A stretch of 50,950 nucleotides of DNA from CBDHDN01 sp965261585 (GTDB lineage: Bacteria; Pseudomonadota; Alphaproteobacteria; UBA6615): assembly GCA_965261585.1 (NCBI GenBank), contig CBDHDN010000076.1, forward strand, positions 1-50,950. The letters run 5' to 3'. The notes beneath the pieces were generated by a model. That model was not told the DNA's origin. It searched no databases and was given only the letters and a program-made list of their open reading frames with translations. Position numbers and translations under genes: made by a program. Below are positions 7,232-15,786 of this stretch, one piece after another; within the stretch, counting starts at the first letter, position 1; each line of letters opens with the position of its first letter.

Positions 7232-8104
7232 ATGAGCGAGCGTAATCTGGCATCACTGCTGCGCCGCATTGTTGACGCGCTGGACCGCCTGGCACCGCCG
7301 GCGGCGCGGCCCCTCGATCTCGACGCCGGCGATGCCTTCATCTGGCGCGCCGACGGCCAGTGGCTGGAGCCGGTGGCCGCGGTCAGCCGCATCCCGCTGG
7401 CGCTGCTGAAAGGCATCGAGCGCCAGCGCGACACGCTGCTCGCCAACACCGAGCGCTTCGCCGGCGGGCTGCCGGCCAACAACGTGCTGCTATGGGGTGC
7501 CCGCGGCACCGGCAAATCGAGCCTGATCAAGGCCGTGCACGCGGCCGTCAGCGATGGCGCGGTGGCATCGCTGGTGCTCGTCGAGATCCATCGCGAGGAC
7601 GTAGGGTCACTGCCGGCGCTGCTGGCCCAACTGCGTGTGGCCAAACGCCGCACGATCCTGTTCTGCGACGACCTCAGCTTCGACGCCGACGACACCAGCT
7701 ACAAATCGCTGAAGGCCGTGCTGGAAGGCGGCATCGAAGGCCGGCCCGACAACGTCATCTTCTACGCCACCTCGAACCGGCGCCACCTGATGCCGCGCAG
7801 CATGATCGAGAACGAGCGCTCGACGGCGATCAATCCGTCCGAGGCGGTCGACGAAAAGGTGTCCCTGTCGGACCGGTTTGGGCTGTGGCTCGGCTTCCAC
7901 AACGCCGATCAGGAAACCTACCTGGCCATCGTCGACGCCTACGCCAGCCACTTCGGCCTGGCCATCGAGCCGACGGCGCTGCACGCCCAGGCCAACGAAT
8001 GGTCCATCACCCGCGGCGCCCGCTCCGGCCGAGTCGCCTGGCAGTTCATCCAGGACCTCGCCGGCCGCCTCGGCAAGCGGCTACCAACGACCGAGGGGTC
8101 GTAA
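7232..8104 (+). CDS. DUF815-family AAA-type ATPase
   Basis: 290 residues. The Walker A motif is LLWGARGTGKSSLIKA near residue 90, Walker B is TILFCDDLSFD near 150, and an Asn/Arg sensor region is in NVIFYATSNRRHLMPR near 175. A C-terminal lid helix bundle ends TRGARSGRVAWQFIQDLAGR. This is the conserved DUF815 family, single-domain P-loop ATPases of unknown physiological role. It is divergent from yajC, as is common in alphaproteobacteria, and faces nlpD tail to tail. Domain certain, function unknown. Confidence 0.92.
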   Translation: MSERNLASLLRRIVDALDRLAPPAARPLDLDAGDAFIWRADGQWLEPVAAVSRIPLALLKGIERQRDTLLANTERFAGGLPANNVLLWGARGTGKSSLIKAVHAAVSDGAVASLVLVEIHREDVGSLPALLAQLRVAKRRTILFCDDLSFDADDTSYKSLKAVLEGGIEGRPDNVIFYATSNRRHLMPRSMIENERSTAINPSEAVDEKVSLSDRFGLWLGFHNADQETYLAIVDAYASHFGLAIEPTALHAQANEWSITRGARSGRVAWQFIQDLAGRLGKRLPTTEGS

Positions 8105-8136
8105 CAACTATCGTAGGCCACGCGACGGGTGGCGAG

Positions 8137-9228
8137 TCAGCCGGTGGCGAGAAAGCCGCTGGGATCGACGGCCTCGGCGCCGCGGCGGACCTCGAAGTGT
8201 AGCTGTGGCGTGCCGACGCCTCCCGTCGTGCCGACCCGGGCCACGACCTGGCCCTTGCGGACGACGTCGCCGCGGCGCACTAGCAGCGCCTCGTTGTGGG
8301 CATAGGCGGTGATCAGGCCGCCCTCATGCTTGATCAGCAACAGGTTGCCGAGGCCATTGATCTCACTGTTGGCGTAGGCGACGACGCCGTTCTCGGCGGC
8401 CAGCACAGGCGTGCCGCGCGGTGCAGCGATGTTGACGCCGTCATTGTGCAGGCCGTCGGCCTTGGCGCCAAAGCGCGAGAGGATGCGCCCACGCACCGGC
8501 CAGGTCAGGCCATTGCCCTTGAGCGCCGGCGGCCGGCCAATCGGTCCGCCGGCGACGGCCGGGCCGGCCGGGGCCGCCGCCGGCGGCGACGGCGTCACTG
8601 GCTTGAGCTTGGGCCGTGGCCCCGTGGTCTGCGGCCCCGTAGTCAGCGGCCCGACGGTCTGCGGCCGCATGGCACGCGGTGGTGGCACGGGCGTGGTTTC
8701 GACGCGCGCGACCTGGACCGGCGCAGGGGTAGGCGCGGCGGCCGGTCGCGCCGCCAACTGAACCTCCGGCAGGCGGGCACCGGCCGGCAAGGTCAGGCGT
8801 TGGCCCACATAGATCGTATAGGGCGGCCGAACCCGGTTCAGGCGCACGAGCGAGGCCATGTCGACGCCGTACAGGCGCGAAACGTCGTAGATCGTGTCGC
8901 CCCGCGCGACGACATGGAGCCGCGGCGTCGGCAGGACCAGGCGTTGGCCGACGAACAATGTGTATGGCGGACGCAAGCGGTTGGCGTCGATGATCGCCCG
9001 CACCGGCACGCCGTAGGCGCGCCCGAGCTCATGGAGCGTGTCGCCCCGCCTGACGATATGGATCTGGCTTATCGGCCGGACGGCGGCGGCCTGACGAACG
9101 ACGGGTCGATTGGCGTTGGCGCGATCGAACACCGGCGCCGGGCCGCCGCCGCGCGCACACGCGGCTAGCGCTGCAGCCAGCACCAGCAGTTGCCAGAAAC
9201 GGCGGACGCTGCATCGATGGGTCCCCAT
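8137..9228 (-). CDS. nlpD: NlpD-type lipoprotein, two LysM and a degenerate M23 domain
   Basis: 363 residues. A lipobox-like LAAC follows the N-terminal hydrophobic stretch, so it is probably a lipoprotein. LysM 1 (about 57-100) reads HIVRRGDTLHELGRAYGV and LysM 2 (about 105-148) reads HVVARGDTIYDVSRLYGV. A Pro/Thr-rich linker precedes the C-terminal LytM/M23 domain (about 250-360). The zinc ligands are degraded: HNDGVNI replaces HxGxD, and TPQLHFE lacks the first His of HxH. E. coli NlpD shows the same pattern and activates an amidase rather than cutting peptidoglycan. The usual partner order surE-pcm-nlpD is interrupted here by insertion sequences at 9283-12112. Confidence 0.9.
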   Translation of the reverse strand: MGTHRCSVRRFWQLLVLAAALAACARGGGPAPVFDRANANRPVVRQAAAVRPISQIHIVRRGDTLHELGRAYGVPVRAIIDANRLRPPYTLFVGQRLVLPTPRLHVVARGDTIYDVSRLYGVDMASLVRLNRVRPPYTIYVGQRLTLPAGARLPEVQLAARPAAAPTPAPVQVARVETTPVPPPRAMRPQTVGPLTTGPQTTGPRPKLKPVTPSPPAAAPAGPAVAGGPIGRPPALKGNGLTWPVRGRILSRFGAKADGLHNDGVNIAAPRGTPVLAAENGVVAYANSEINGLGNLLLIKHEGGLITAYAHNEALLVRRGDVVRKGQVVARVGTTGGVGTPQLHFEVRRGAEAVDPSGFLATG

Positions 9229-9266
9229 CGGGAGCGGAATCTATGCGGCCGGAGGACTCGGCGCAA

Positions 9267-9282
9267 GCAATGTCATGGGGCG
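9267..9282 (+). repeat. Left 16-bp target-site duplication of the outer insertion sequence
   Basis: GCAATGTCATGGGGCG abuts the left terminal repeat and recurs exactly at the right end of the element. A 16-base duplication is long for an insertion sequence but fits reports for the IS1202/ISNCY group. Confidence 0.8.
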
Positions 9283-9468
9283 TGTAGATAGCGTGTGAGT
9301 TGTCCGGATTATGTAGCGCGCGAAGTGACCGTTTCTGGAATCGCTCCAAGGAGGTTTTTTTGCGGGGGCGAGGATGGAGCGGGCGCAGGTGCTACAGGAG
9401 ATCCGGGTGATGCGTTTCGAGGAGCTATTGGAGCGGCACGAACGCGGGGAGTTGACGCAGGAGGAGAC

Positions 9469-9482
9469 GGGAGAGTTACTCG
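9469..9482 (+). repeat. Left target duplication of the inner insertion sequence
   Basis: GGGAGAGTTACTCG directly precedes the inner element and recurs at 10897-10910. The match is 14 bases. If the element's right end includes the trailing GGG, the true duplication would be 11. Confidence 0.75.
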
Positions 9483-9548
9483 TGAGTCGGACCCGATTTC
9501 CTTGGACACAGAATTGGCTTAATCGAAGTGTCCAAGGAGGACCGGAAC

Positions 9549-9959
9549 ATGACCGATAATTTTGAGAAGAAAGTTACTGTTGATGGGCCTGTGGTAAATG
9601 CGGGCGAGCTTGGCTCGTCCACGTTTTCCCCAGGCCAGGCTTTGTCGGCAGGCCCGCTGGGACTTGGTCAGCGATGGACGGTGGCGCGCAAGCGTGAGGT
9701 CGTTCTGCGGCTTTTGCGTGACGAGCCGGTGCAACTTCTGTCGCGCCAGTTGGGCGTAGAGATCTTCCGGCTCGAGCAGTGGCGTGAGAAAGCGATCGGC
9801 GGGATCGACGCCTCGCTCAAGCAACGCAAGGGCGATCCGGTGCAGGCGGAACTGGATAGCGCCATGAAGCGGATCGGAGAGTTGACCATGCAGGTGGAAC
9901 TGCTGGAGGCCAAGACGGAGACCTTCGGCCCTTTGGGGCGGCGGAGGTCGCGGCGATGA
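9549..9959 (+). CDS. Insertion sequence OrfA, DNA-binding subunit
   Basis: 136 residues from the ATG preceded by AAGGAGG at eight bases. The centre (WTVARKREVVLRLLRDEPVQ, then LSRQLGVEIFRLEQWREKAI) is a helix-turn-helix of the IS3/transposase-8 type. The C-terminal part (ELDSAMKRIGELTMQVELLE) predicts a leucine-zipper-like coiled coil. Its TGA overlaps the ATG of orfB. In classical IS3 a slippery A-run gives an OrfAB fusion; no such run is visible here, so re-initiation by translational coupling is more likely. Confidence 0.85.
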   Translation: MTDNFEKKVTVDGPVVNAGELGSSTFSPGQALSAGPLGLGQRWTVARKREVVLRLLRDEPVQLLSRQLGVEIFRLEQWREKAIGGIDASLKQRKGDPVQAELDSAMKRIGELTMQVELLEAKTETFGPLGRRRSRR

Positions 9960-10861
9960 GTGCCGCCACCTCGCCCGGCACGGGTCTGGCCTACGGCCTG
10001 CGGCGGGTCTGCGCCGCCTGGGGCATGGCCCGCTCCTCGTTCTACGCCATGACCTCCGGCCAGCACGCCGAGCAGCCGCCGGCAAAGCGTCGGGGACCGA
10101 AGCCCGCGATCTCGGACCAGGCGCTGCTGGTGGCGATCGAAGCCGACCTGGAGGCATCGCCCAGGGAGGGCGAGGGCTACCGCAAGGTCTGGGCTCGGCT
10201 TCGGGTCTGTCGCGACATCCGGGTTGCCCGCAAGCGGGTGCTCCGCCTGATGCGCGAGAACAATCTGCTCTCGCCCCATCGCTGCCGCCGCCGTGGCGGC
10301 AATCCCCATGACGGTGAGATCATCACTCATGCCCCGAACCTCATGTGGGGCACCGATGGCGTTCGGGTGTTCACGGTGGACGACGGCTGGGGCTGGATCT
10401 TCACCGCCGTCGAGCATTGGAACGCCGAGTGTGTCGGCTGGCATGTCTGCAAGCGCGGCGACCGCTTCGCCGCCCTGCAGCCGATCTCCATGGGGCTTGC
10501 CGGGCTGTATGGCTCGACCGCGGCCGGCGCGGCTCGGGGGCTGGCCTTGCGGATGGATCACGGCTCCCAGTATCTGTCGGACCACTTCACCAACCAGATC
10601 AAGTTCTGGGGCATCCAGCCGTCCTACGCCTTCGTCGCCGAGCCCCAGACCAACGGCGTCGCCGAGCGGTTCAATCGCACGCTGAAGGAACAGATCATCC
10701 ATGGTCGCATCTACCGCAACATCGCGGAGCTGCGGGACGCCGTCCGCGACTTCGTCGAACTCTACAATGCCCAGTGGATCGTCGAAAAGAACGGCTACCT
10801 GAGCCCCGCTCAAGCTCGTCAGGCGTGGCACGCCGCGATCTCAATCAGGCCCGCCGCGTGA
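9956..10861 (+). CDS. Insertion sequence OrfB, DDE integrase-core transposase
   Basis: 301 residues. The N-terminal part includes the HTH_21-like segment YRKVWARLRVCRDIRVARKR and MRENNLLSPHRCR. The rve core carries the catalytic triad: Asp in LMWGTDGVRVFTVDDG, Asp in LRMDHGSQYLSDHF and Glu in TNGVAERFNRTLKEQI. All three residues are intact, so this copy could be active. A second, deleted and frameshifted copy is at 49130-49846. Confidence 0.9.
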   Translation: MSAATSPGTGLAYGLRRVCAAWGMARSSFYAMTSGQHAEQPPAKRRGPKPAISDQALLVAIEADLEASPREGEGYRKVWARLRVCRDIRVARKRVLRLMRENNLLSPHRCRRRGGNPHDGEIITHAPNLMWGTDGVRVFTVDDGWGWIFTAVEHWNAECVGWHVCKRGDRFAALQPISMGLAGLYGSTAAGAARGLALRMDHGSQYLSDHFTNQIKFWGIQPSYAFVAEPQTNGVAERFNRTLKEQIIHGRIYRNIAELRDAVRDFVELYNAQWIVEKNGYLSPAQARQAWHAAISIRPAA

Positions 10862-10896
10862 GACAAACTTGTGTCCAAGGAACCGGGTGCGCTACA

Positions 10897-10910
10897 GGGA
10901 GAGTTACTCG
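10897..10910 (+). repeat. Right target duplication of the inner insertion sequence
   Basis: An exact copy of the 14 bases at 9469-9482, directly after the CTACA end. The transposase frame of the outer element resumes within it. Confidence 0.75.
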
Positions 10911-11996
10911 GGATGAGCGGTCGGACGTTCCGGCGTTGGCGTGAACGGTATCGCGAGGAGGGTGTGCCCGGGCTTGCGGACAGGCGTGTTGGCAAGCCGT
11001 CGCCGCACCGTGCGGCGGCGAGCGAGCTATCGCGAATGCGGGGGCTGTATGAGGAGCTGTACGGCGACTTCACCGTGAAGCATTTCCACGAGAAGCTGGT
11101 CAAGCGGCATGGGTACAAGCTGGGCTACACGGTGACGCGTCTTGAGCTGCAGTCGGCGGGCTTGGTGCGTGCGGCGCCGCGGCGTGGCGCGCACCGGCGC
11201 AAGCGGCCGCGCCGGCCGATGGCGGGCATGCTGGTGCACCAGGACGCCTCGCGCCACGCCTGGCTGGCCGGCCATGCGCCGCTCGACCTGGTGGCGACAC
11301 TGGACGATGCGACGAGCGAGCTCTACTCGGCGTTCCTGGTGGCCGAGGAAGGGACCGCCTCGAGCTTCCACGGGCTTGCCGAGACGATCTCCGCCGAGGG
11401 TCTGTTCTGCGCGCTCTATACCGACCGCGGCAGCCACTACTTCCACACGCCGGAGGCCGGCGGCAAGGTCTCGAAGGAGCGGCTGACCCAGGTCGGCCGG
11501 GCGCTGGCCGAACTCGGCATCGAGCACATCGCGGCGTACTCGCCGGAGGCGCGCGGCCGCTCGGAGCGCGCCTTCCGCACGCTCCAGGACCGCCTGGTCA
11601 AGGAGCTGGCGCTGGCCGGGATCGCGACCGTGGCCGCCGCCAACCGGTTCATCGCCGAGGTCTACTTGCCCGAGCACAACGCCCGCTTCGCGGTGGCGGC
11701 CGAGGAGACGGGCTCGGCCTTCGTGCCGTGCCGGCCCGAGCAGTGGCGCGAGGTGCTGTGCGTGCGCGAGAACCGCCAGGTCGGCAACGACAACACCGTG
11801 CGCTGGCGCGGCCGGAGCTTGCAGATACCGCCTTCACGGCTGCGCCCGCACTTCGTGCGCGCCAAGGTGTGCGTGCATGAATACCCCGACGGAGCGCTCG
11901 CCCTGTTCTGGGGACCGCACCGTATCGCCGAGCTCGCGCCGCCGCAGGCGAGCGCACCGATCGAACAGGCCGCGTGAATGACCGCGACGCGGCAAG

Positions 11997-12046
11997 CCCT
12001 GTGGGTTTGGGGACAAGGCTGCCGCCTTGCCCACAACCCCACAGGG
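11997..12046 (+). terminator. Long imperfect hairpin after the ISNCY transposase
   Basis: The arms CCCTGTGGG...GGACAAGGC and GCCTTGCCC...CCCCACAGGG fold around a TGCC loop with a few mismatches. It starts 20 bases after the transposase stop. There is no clear U-tract, so termination is inferred from position and stability. Confidence 0.45.
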
Positions 12047-12112
12047 CCAACCACCACAACAGCGGACAAATCATGCGCTACATAAAGCGGACAACTTGAC
12101 GCGGCAGCTACA

Positions 12113-12128
12113 GCAATGTCATGGGGCG
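12113..12128 (+). repeat. Right 16-bp target-site duplication of the outer insertion sequence
   Basis: Identical to 9267-9282 and directly adjacent to the right terminal repeat. It lies 17 bases beyond the pcm stop codon, so the insertion spared the gene. Confidence 0.8.
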
Positions 12129-12145
12129 GCAACGCCGCGCTGCGT

Positions 12146-12793
12146 TCAGCCGGCCGGGCCGGTCGCAATCCCAGGGACCAGCGGTACGAAACGGACCGGC
12201 GCCAGCTCGCTCATCTCGAGCCCCTGCTCGGTCCGCAAGACCCGCATCAACGTCTGGGCCTGGCCCGGTTTGCCGACCGGCACGACCATGATGCCGCCGA
12301 CCGACAACTGGTCGAGCAGCGCCGACGGCGGCTCGACCGCGGCGGCGGTGACGCTGATCCGGTCGAACGGCGCCTGCTGGGGCCAGCCGCGCATGCCGTC
12401 GCCGGCCATCGTCGTAACGTTGTGCAGACCAAGCGCAGCGAAGCGCTGTTCGGCCTCGTGCAGCAGCGGACGGTGCCGCTCGATCGTGTAGACACGCCGG
12501 CACAGGCGCGCCATGACGGCGGTGTGGTAGCCGGATCCGGTGCCGACCTCCAGCACCTTCATACGCTCGCCCACCTCCAAGGCCTCAAGCATGCGGGCAA
12601 CGACCGCGGGCTGGCTGAGCGTCTGGCCATGGCCGATCGGCAGCGCCATGTCCTCGTAGGCCTGATCGCGGAACGGCTCGGGCACGAACACCTCGCGCGG
12701 GACGCGCTCGATCGCCGAGAGGATGCGCGTGTCCGTTATCCCGCCCTGACGCAGCGAGAGGATGAGGCGAACCTTGTGCGCCGGTGTCGTCAT
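12146..12793 (-). CDS. pcm: Protein-L-isoaspartate O-methyltransferase
   Basis: 215 residues, full length. It starts MTTPAHKVRLILSLRQGGI, with the PCMT substrate loop VPREVFVPEPFRDQAYEDMA and LPIGHGQTLSQPAVVARML. SAM motif I is KVLEVGTGSGYHTAVMA. The enzyme methylates isoaspartyl residues in aged proteins as the first repair step. The ATG overlaps the surE TGA (ATGA), so the two are translationally coupled. The insertion sequence begins about 30 bases past the stop and cuts it off from nlpD. Confidence 0.95.
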   Translation of the reverse strand: MTTPAHKVRLILSLRQGGITDTRILSAIERVPREVFVPEPFRDQAYEDMALPIGHGQTLSQPAVVARMLEALEVGERMKVLEVGTGSGYHTAVMARLCRRVYTIERHRPLLHEAEQRFAALGLHNVTTMAGDGMRGWPQQAPFDRISVTAAAVEPPSALLDQLSVGGIMVVPVGKPGQAQTLMRVLRTEQGLEMSELAPVRFVPLVPGIATGPAG

Positions 12794-13575
12794 GCAAACG
12801 CCTGCTGCAGCGGCTTCACCGCGCTGGTGTGGGTCATGTCGAGATGCACCGGGGTGATGGAGATGCTGCCCGCGGCAACGACCGCCAAATCGCTGCCCGG
12901 CCGCGGCTCTATGTTGTTCGCCAGCGCACCGATCCAGTAGTAGGGCCGGCCGCGCGGATCGACGCGCTCGTGCAGGTTCTCGCCGATCTTGCGCTGGCCC
13001 TGGCGCGTGACTTCGACGCCGCTGACAACGCCGCCAGGCACGTCGGGGAAGTTGATGTTGATCAGCGTGCCGATTGGCCAGCCGCTGTCGCACAGGCGCC
13101 GGATGATGGCGGGGGCATGTTTTTCGGCGGTCTGCCAATGCGCCTTCGTGTGCGCCTCGCCGACGTGCTGGCTGAGCGCGATCGCCGGCACACCCAGGAT
13201 CGTCGCCTCCATCGCTGCGGCCACGGTGCCGGAATAGGTAATGTCCTCGCCCATGTTGCCGCCGCGGTTGACGCCCGACAGCACGAGGTCCGGTGGCCGG
13301 TCCTTGAGAACGGAGTGGATCGCCAGCACCATGCAGTCCGTCGGCGTACCGTCGACGGCGAAGCGCCGGCTCGAGACCCGGCGCAGCCGCAGCGGCCGGC
13401 GCAACGTCAGCGAGTGACCGGCGCCGCTCTGCTCGGTCTCCGGTGCGCAGACCCAGACGTCGCGGGACAGCTGGCGGGCGATTCGGGCCAGCACCTTCAG
13501 TCCGGGCGCGTCGATGCCGTCATCGTTGGATAACAGGATGCGTGCCTGGCTCAGGCCGTTCGGAAAGCTACCCAT
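12790..13575 (-). CDS. surE: 5'/3'-nucleotidase SurE
   Basis: About 261 residues. ILLSNDDGIDAPGLKVLA carries the two metal-binding Asp residues. SGVNRGGNMGEDITYSGTV and the later VPAIALSQ complete the site. SurE hydrolyses nucleoside monophosphates and supports stationary-phase survival. I start at the ATG of MGSFPNGLSQ; a TTG nine bases earlier is possible. The gene overlaps the end of serS by eight bases and is followed by pcm with an ATGA overlap. Confidence 0.95.
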   Translation of the reverse strand: MGSFPNGLSQARILLSNDDGIDAPGLKVLARIARQLSRDVWVCAPETEQSGAGHSLTLRRPLRLRRVSSRRFAVDGTPTDCMVLAIHSVLKDRPPDLVLSGVNRGGNMGEDITYSGTVAAAMEATILGVPAIALSQHVGEAHTKAHWQTAEKHAPAIIRRLCDSGWPIGTLININFPDVPGGVVSGVEVTRQGQRKIGENLHERVDPRGRPYYWIGALANNIEPRPGSDLAVVAAGSISITPVHLDMTHTSAVKPLQQAFA

Positions 13576-14851
13576 CCCTGCCAATGACCTCGGTACCGCC
13601 CATATAGGGCCTGAGCACGTCCGGGACGACGACGGCGCCGTCGGCCTGTTGGTAGTTCTCGAGCAGCGCGATCAGCGCCCGGCCGACGGCGACGCCGGAC
13701 CCGTTAAGCGTATGCACGAAGCGGGTCCCCTTCTCGCCGGCCGGGCGAAAGCGGGCCTGCATGCGCCGCGCCTGAAAATCCCAGCAGTTCGAGCAGCTCG
13801 AGATCTCCCGATAGCGCTCTTGCCCGGGCAGCCAGACCTCGAGATCGACGGTCTTGCGTGCGGCGAAGGCGGTGTCGCCGCTGCTGAGCACCACGGCGCG
13901 GTAGGCTAGGCCGAGACGGTTAAGGATTTCCTCGGCACAGCCGATCATGCGCTCATGCTCGGCCTCGGAGTTGTCGGGATGGACGATCGAGACCAGCTCC
14001 ACCTTGTAGAACTGGTGCTGGCGCAGCATGCCGCGGGTGTCCTTGCCGGCGGCGCCGGCCTCGCTGCGGAAACAGCTGGTCAGCGCCGTCACCCGGAGCG
14101 GCAGCTCGTCCTCGGCGAAGATCCGCTCGGCGGCCAGATTGGTCAGCGTCACCTCCGCCGTCGGGATCAGCCAGTAGTCGTCGGCGGTACGGAACATGTC
14201 CTCGCCCAGCTTGGGCAGCTGCCCGGTGCCGTAGAGCGCCTTGGAGCGCACCAGCAGCGGCGGGCTGACCTCCGTATAGCCGAACTCGCGCGTATGCACG
14301 TCGATCATGAACTGGCCGAGGGCGCGTTCGAGGCGCGCCAGGGCGCCCTTGAGGACCACGAAACGAGCGCCCGAGATGTGCCCCGCCGTCTCGAAGTCCA
14401 TCAGCCCCCAGGCCTCGCCCAGCGCGTCGTGCGCCTTTGGGTCAAACGCGAAGTCAGGCGGCGTGCGCACGCGGCGCAGCTCCACATTGGCGGCCTCGTC
14501 CGGCCCGTCGGGTACGTCGTCGACGAGGATGTTCGGCAGCCCGGACAGCAGCGCGTCGAGTTCGCCGGCCAAGGCCCGCTCACGCGGCGCCAGGTCCTGT
14601 GCCGCGGACTTGATGGCAGTGACCTCGGCCTTGAGCGCCGCGGCCTCGTCGGCGCGGCCGTCGGTCATCGCCTTGCCGATGTCCTTCGACGCCGCGTTGC
14701 GGCGGCTCTGCAGCGCCTGCAGCTCGGTCTGGACGGCCCGGCCTTGCGCGTCGAGTTCGAGGATACGCGCCGACGCCGACGCCACGCCGCGCCGCGCCAG
14801 GCCGCGGTCAAAGGCGTCGGGGTTGTCGCGAATCCATCTCAAGTCGAACAT
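13568..14851 (-). CDS. serS: Serine--tRNA ligase
   Basis: 427 residues, normal length. MFDLRWIRDNPDAFDRGLAR begins the N-terminal tRNA-binding coiled coil (to about residue 110). The class II core follows, with motif 2 in TSCFRSEAGAAGKDTRGM and motif 3 in GSGVAVGRALIALLENYQ. It charges tRNA-Ser. It lies between tatC and surE, a conserved alphaproteobacterial order. Confidence 0.97.
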   Translation of the reverse strand: MFDLRWIRDNPDAFDRGLARRGVASASARILELDAQGRAVQTELQALQSRRNAASKDIGKAMTDGRADEAAALKAEVTAIKSAAQDLAPRERALAGELDALLSGLPNILVDDVPDGPDEAANVELRRVRTPPDFAFDPKAHDALGEAWGLMDFETAGHISGARFVVLKGALARLERALGQFMIDVHTREFGYTEVSPPLLVRSKALYGTGQLPKLGEDMFRTADDYWLIPTAEVTLTNLAAERIFAEDELPLRVTALTSCFRSEAGAAGKDTRGMLRQHQFYKVELVSIVHPDNSEAEHERMIGCAEEILNRLGLAYRAVVLSSGDTAFAARKTVDLEVWLPGQERYREISSCSNCWDFQARRMQARFRPAGEKGTRFVHTLNGSGVAVGRALIALLENYQQADGAVVVPDVLRPYMGGTEVIGRDG

Positions 14852-14955
14852 CGCTCCGGTCCGTCATGTCGGATGTTTGCGGGGCAGCCCTTATAGGGCC
14901 GCGGTGGGGGAGCGTCCAGCGGACCCGGGCGCCGGGCCGCCGGCGGCGTGCCGGC

Positions 14956-15786
14956 CTACTCGGCGGCCGCGGCCTCGGCGGCGGCTCGACGCTTTTCGAT
15001 GAGCCGCACGCAGACGATCGAGACCTCGTAGAGCAGGATGATCGGGATCGCCAAAGAGATCTGGCTCACCGGGTCGGGCGGCGTCAGGATGGCGGCGGCG
15101 AGGAAGGCAAGTACGATCGCGTAGCGCCGGTTGCGCGACAGCCCGTCGGCCGTCAACAGGCCAGCGCGGCCAAGCAGGCTCATCACCACCGGCAGCTCGA
15201 AGGCGATACCGAAGGCGAAGATCAGGCGCATGACCAGCGACAGGTACTCGTTGACCTTGGGCTCCAGCTCGATCGACAGGCCTTCGCCGCCGACGGCAAT
15301 CTGCTCGAAGCTCGCGAAGAACTGCCAGGCCACCGGCACGACCAGGTAGTAGACGAACGCGCCGCCGGCAAAGAACAGCAGCGGCGTAAAGATGAGAAAC
15401 GGCAGGAACGCCTTCTTTTCGTTGCGATACAGCCCGGGCGCGACGAACGTCCAGATCTGGGCGGCGAGGATCGGGAAGGCAATGAACGCGGCGGCGAAGA
15501 ACGCGATCTTGACGTTCGTGAAGAACTTCTCGTGCAGCGCCGTGAAGATGAGGCGCCGTCCCTCGCGCTGCCAGACATCGGCCAGCGGCGCGACCAGGAA
15601 ATCGAAGAACGCGTTGGCGAAGAAGAAGCAAATGAAGAACAACACGACGATCGCGATGACCGAATAGAACAGCCGGCGGCGCAGCTCGATCAGGTGATCG
15701 AGCAGCGGCATCTTCCTGTCTTCAGGCGCATCGCTCGTCGCTTCTTCAGACGCGTCGCTTATTGCGTCTTCAGGCGCGTCGCTCAT
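14956..15786 (-). CDS. tatC: Twin-arginine translocase subunit TatC
   Basis: 276 residues with six spans. The conserved N-terminal motif is MPLLDHLIELRRRLFYSVIA, and PFLIFTPLLFFAGGAFVYY and GIAFELPVVMSLLGRAGL are family signatures. It recognises the RR signal in the membrane. The first 25 residues before MPLLDHL contain a short repeat of (S)DAPEDA/(S)DASEEA, an unusual acidic extension. The start overlaps tatB by four bases. Confidence 0.95.
   Translation of the reverse strand: MSDAPEDAISDASEEATSDAPEDRKMPLLDHLIELRRRLFYSVIAIVVLFFICFFFANAFFDFLVAPLADVWQREGRRLIFTALHEKFFTNVKIAFFAAAFIAFPILAAQIWTFVAPGLYRNEKKAFLPFLIFTPLLFFAGGAFVYYLVVPVAWQFFASFEQIAVGGEGLSIELEPKVNEYLSLVMRLIFAFGIAFELPVVMSLLGRAGLLTADGLSRNRRYAIVLAFLAAAILTPPDPVSQISLAIPIILLYEVSIVCVRLIEKRRAAAEAAAAE

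Larger units (their letters stand above)
9483..10896 (+). mobile_element. IS3-like two-ORF insertion sequence, complete copy
   Basis: This 1414-bp element starts TGAGTCGGACCCGATTTCC and ends in GCTACA. Its terminal repeats share CCTTGGACACA near both ends, with TG...CA termini as in IS3-type elements. It holds orfA and orfB overlapping by ATGA and lies inside the ISNCY transposase gene. The flanking duplication (11-14 bp) is longer than the 3-5 bp usual for IS3. A deleted second copy lies at 49064-49881. Confidence 0.88.
9374..11977 (+). pseudogene. ISNCY/IS1202-type transposase, split by a nested insertion
   Basis: The N-terminal part (9374-9482) reads MERAQVLQEIRVMRFEELLE and ends GELL. 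The rest resumes at 10911 with MSGRTFRRWRERYREEGVPG, a helix-turn-helix. The catalytic core holds Asp in VATLDDATSE, Asp in CALYTDRGSHYFHTPEAGG and Glu in YSPEARGRSERAFRTLQDR. The C-terminus (VGNDNTVRWRGRSLQIPPS) is typical of the family. Removing the inner element and one copy of its duplication restores one frame of about 400 codons. As it stands the gene is inactive. The open frame beginning at 10871 is artificial, as it starts inside the inner element's end. Confidence 0.85.
9283..12112 (+). mobile_element. IS1202/ISNCY-like insertion sequence carrying a second element inside
   Basis: The ends are related inverted repeats. The left starts TGTAGATAGCGTGTGAGTTG and the right, read on the other strand, starts TGTAGCTGCCGCGTCAAGTTG; both then continue with TCCG and TTATGTAGCGC. 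A 16-bp direct repeat flanks the element. It encodes one DDE transposase, which is interrupted by another insertion sequence at 9483-10896; the outer element alone would be about 1.4 kb. It has landed in the spacer between nlpD and pcm, leaving both reading frames whole but separating an operon. Confidence 0.88.

Noticed and set aside
9956..9959. Programmed -1 frameshift between orfA and orfB
   Set aside because: There is an ATGA overlap and no A-rich slippery heptamer, so coupled re-initiation is simpler.
10871..11977. Complete transposase starting at 10871
   Set aside because: Its first codons are the right end of the inner insertion sequence; the true N-terminus is at 9374-9482.
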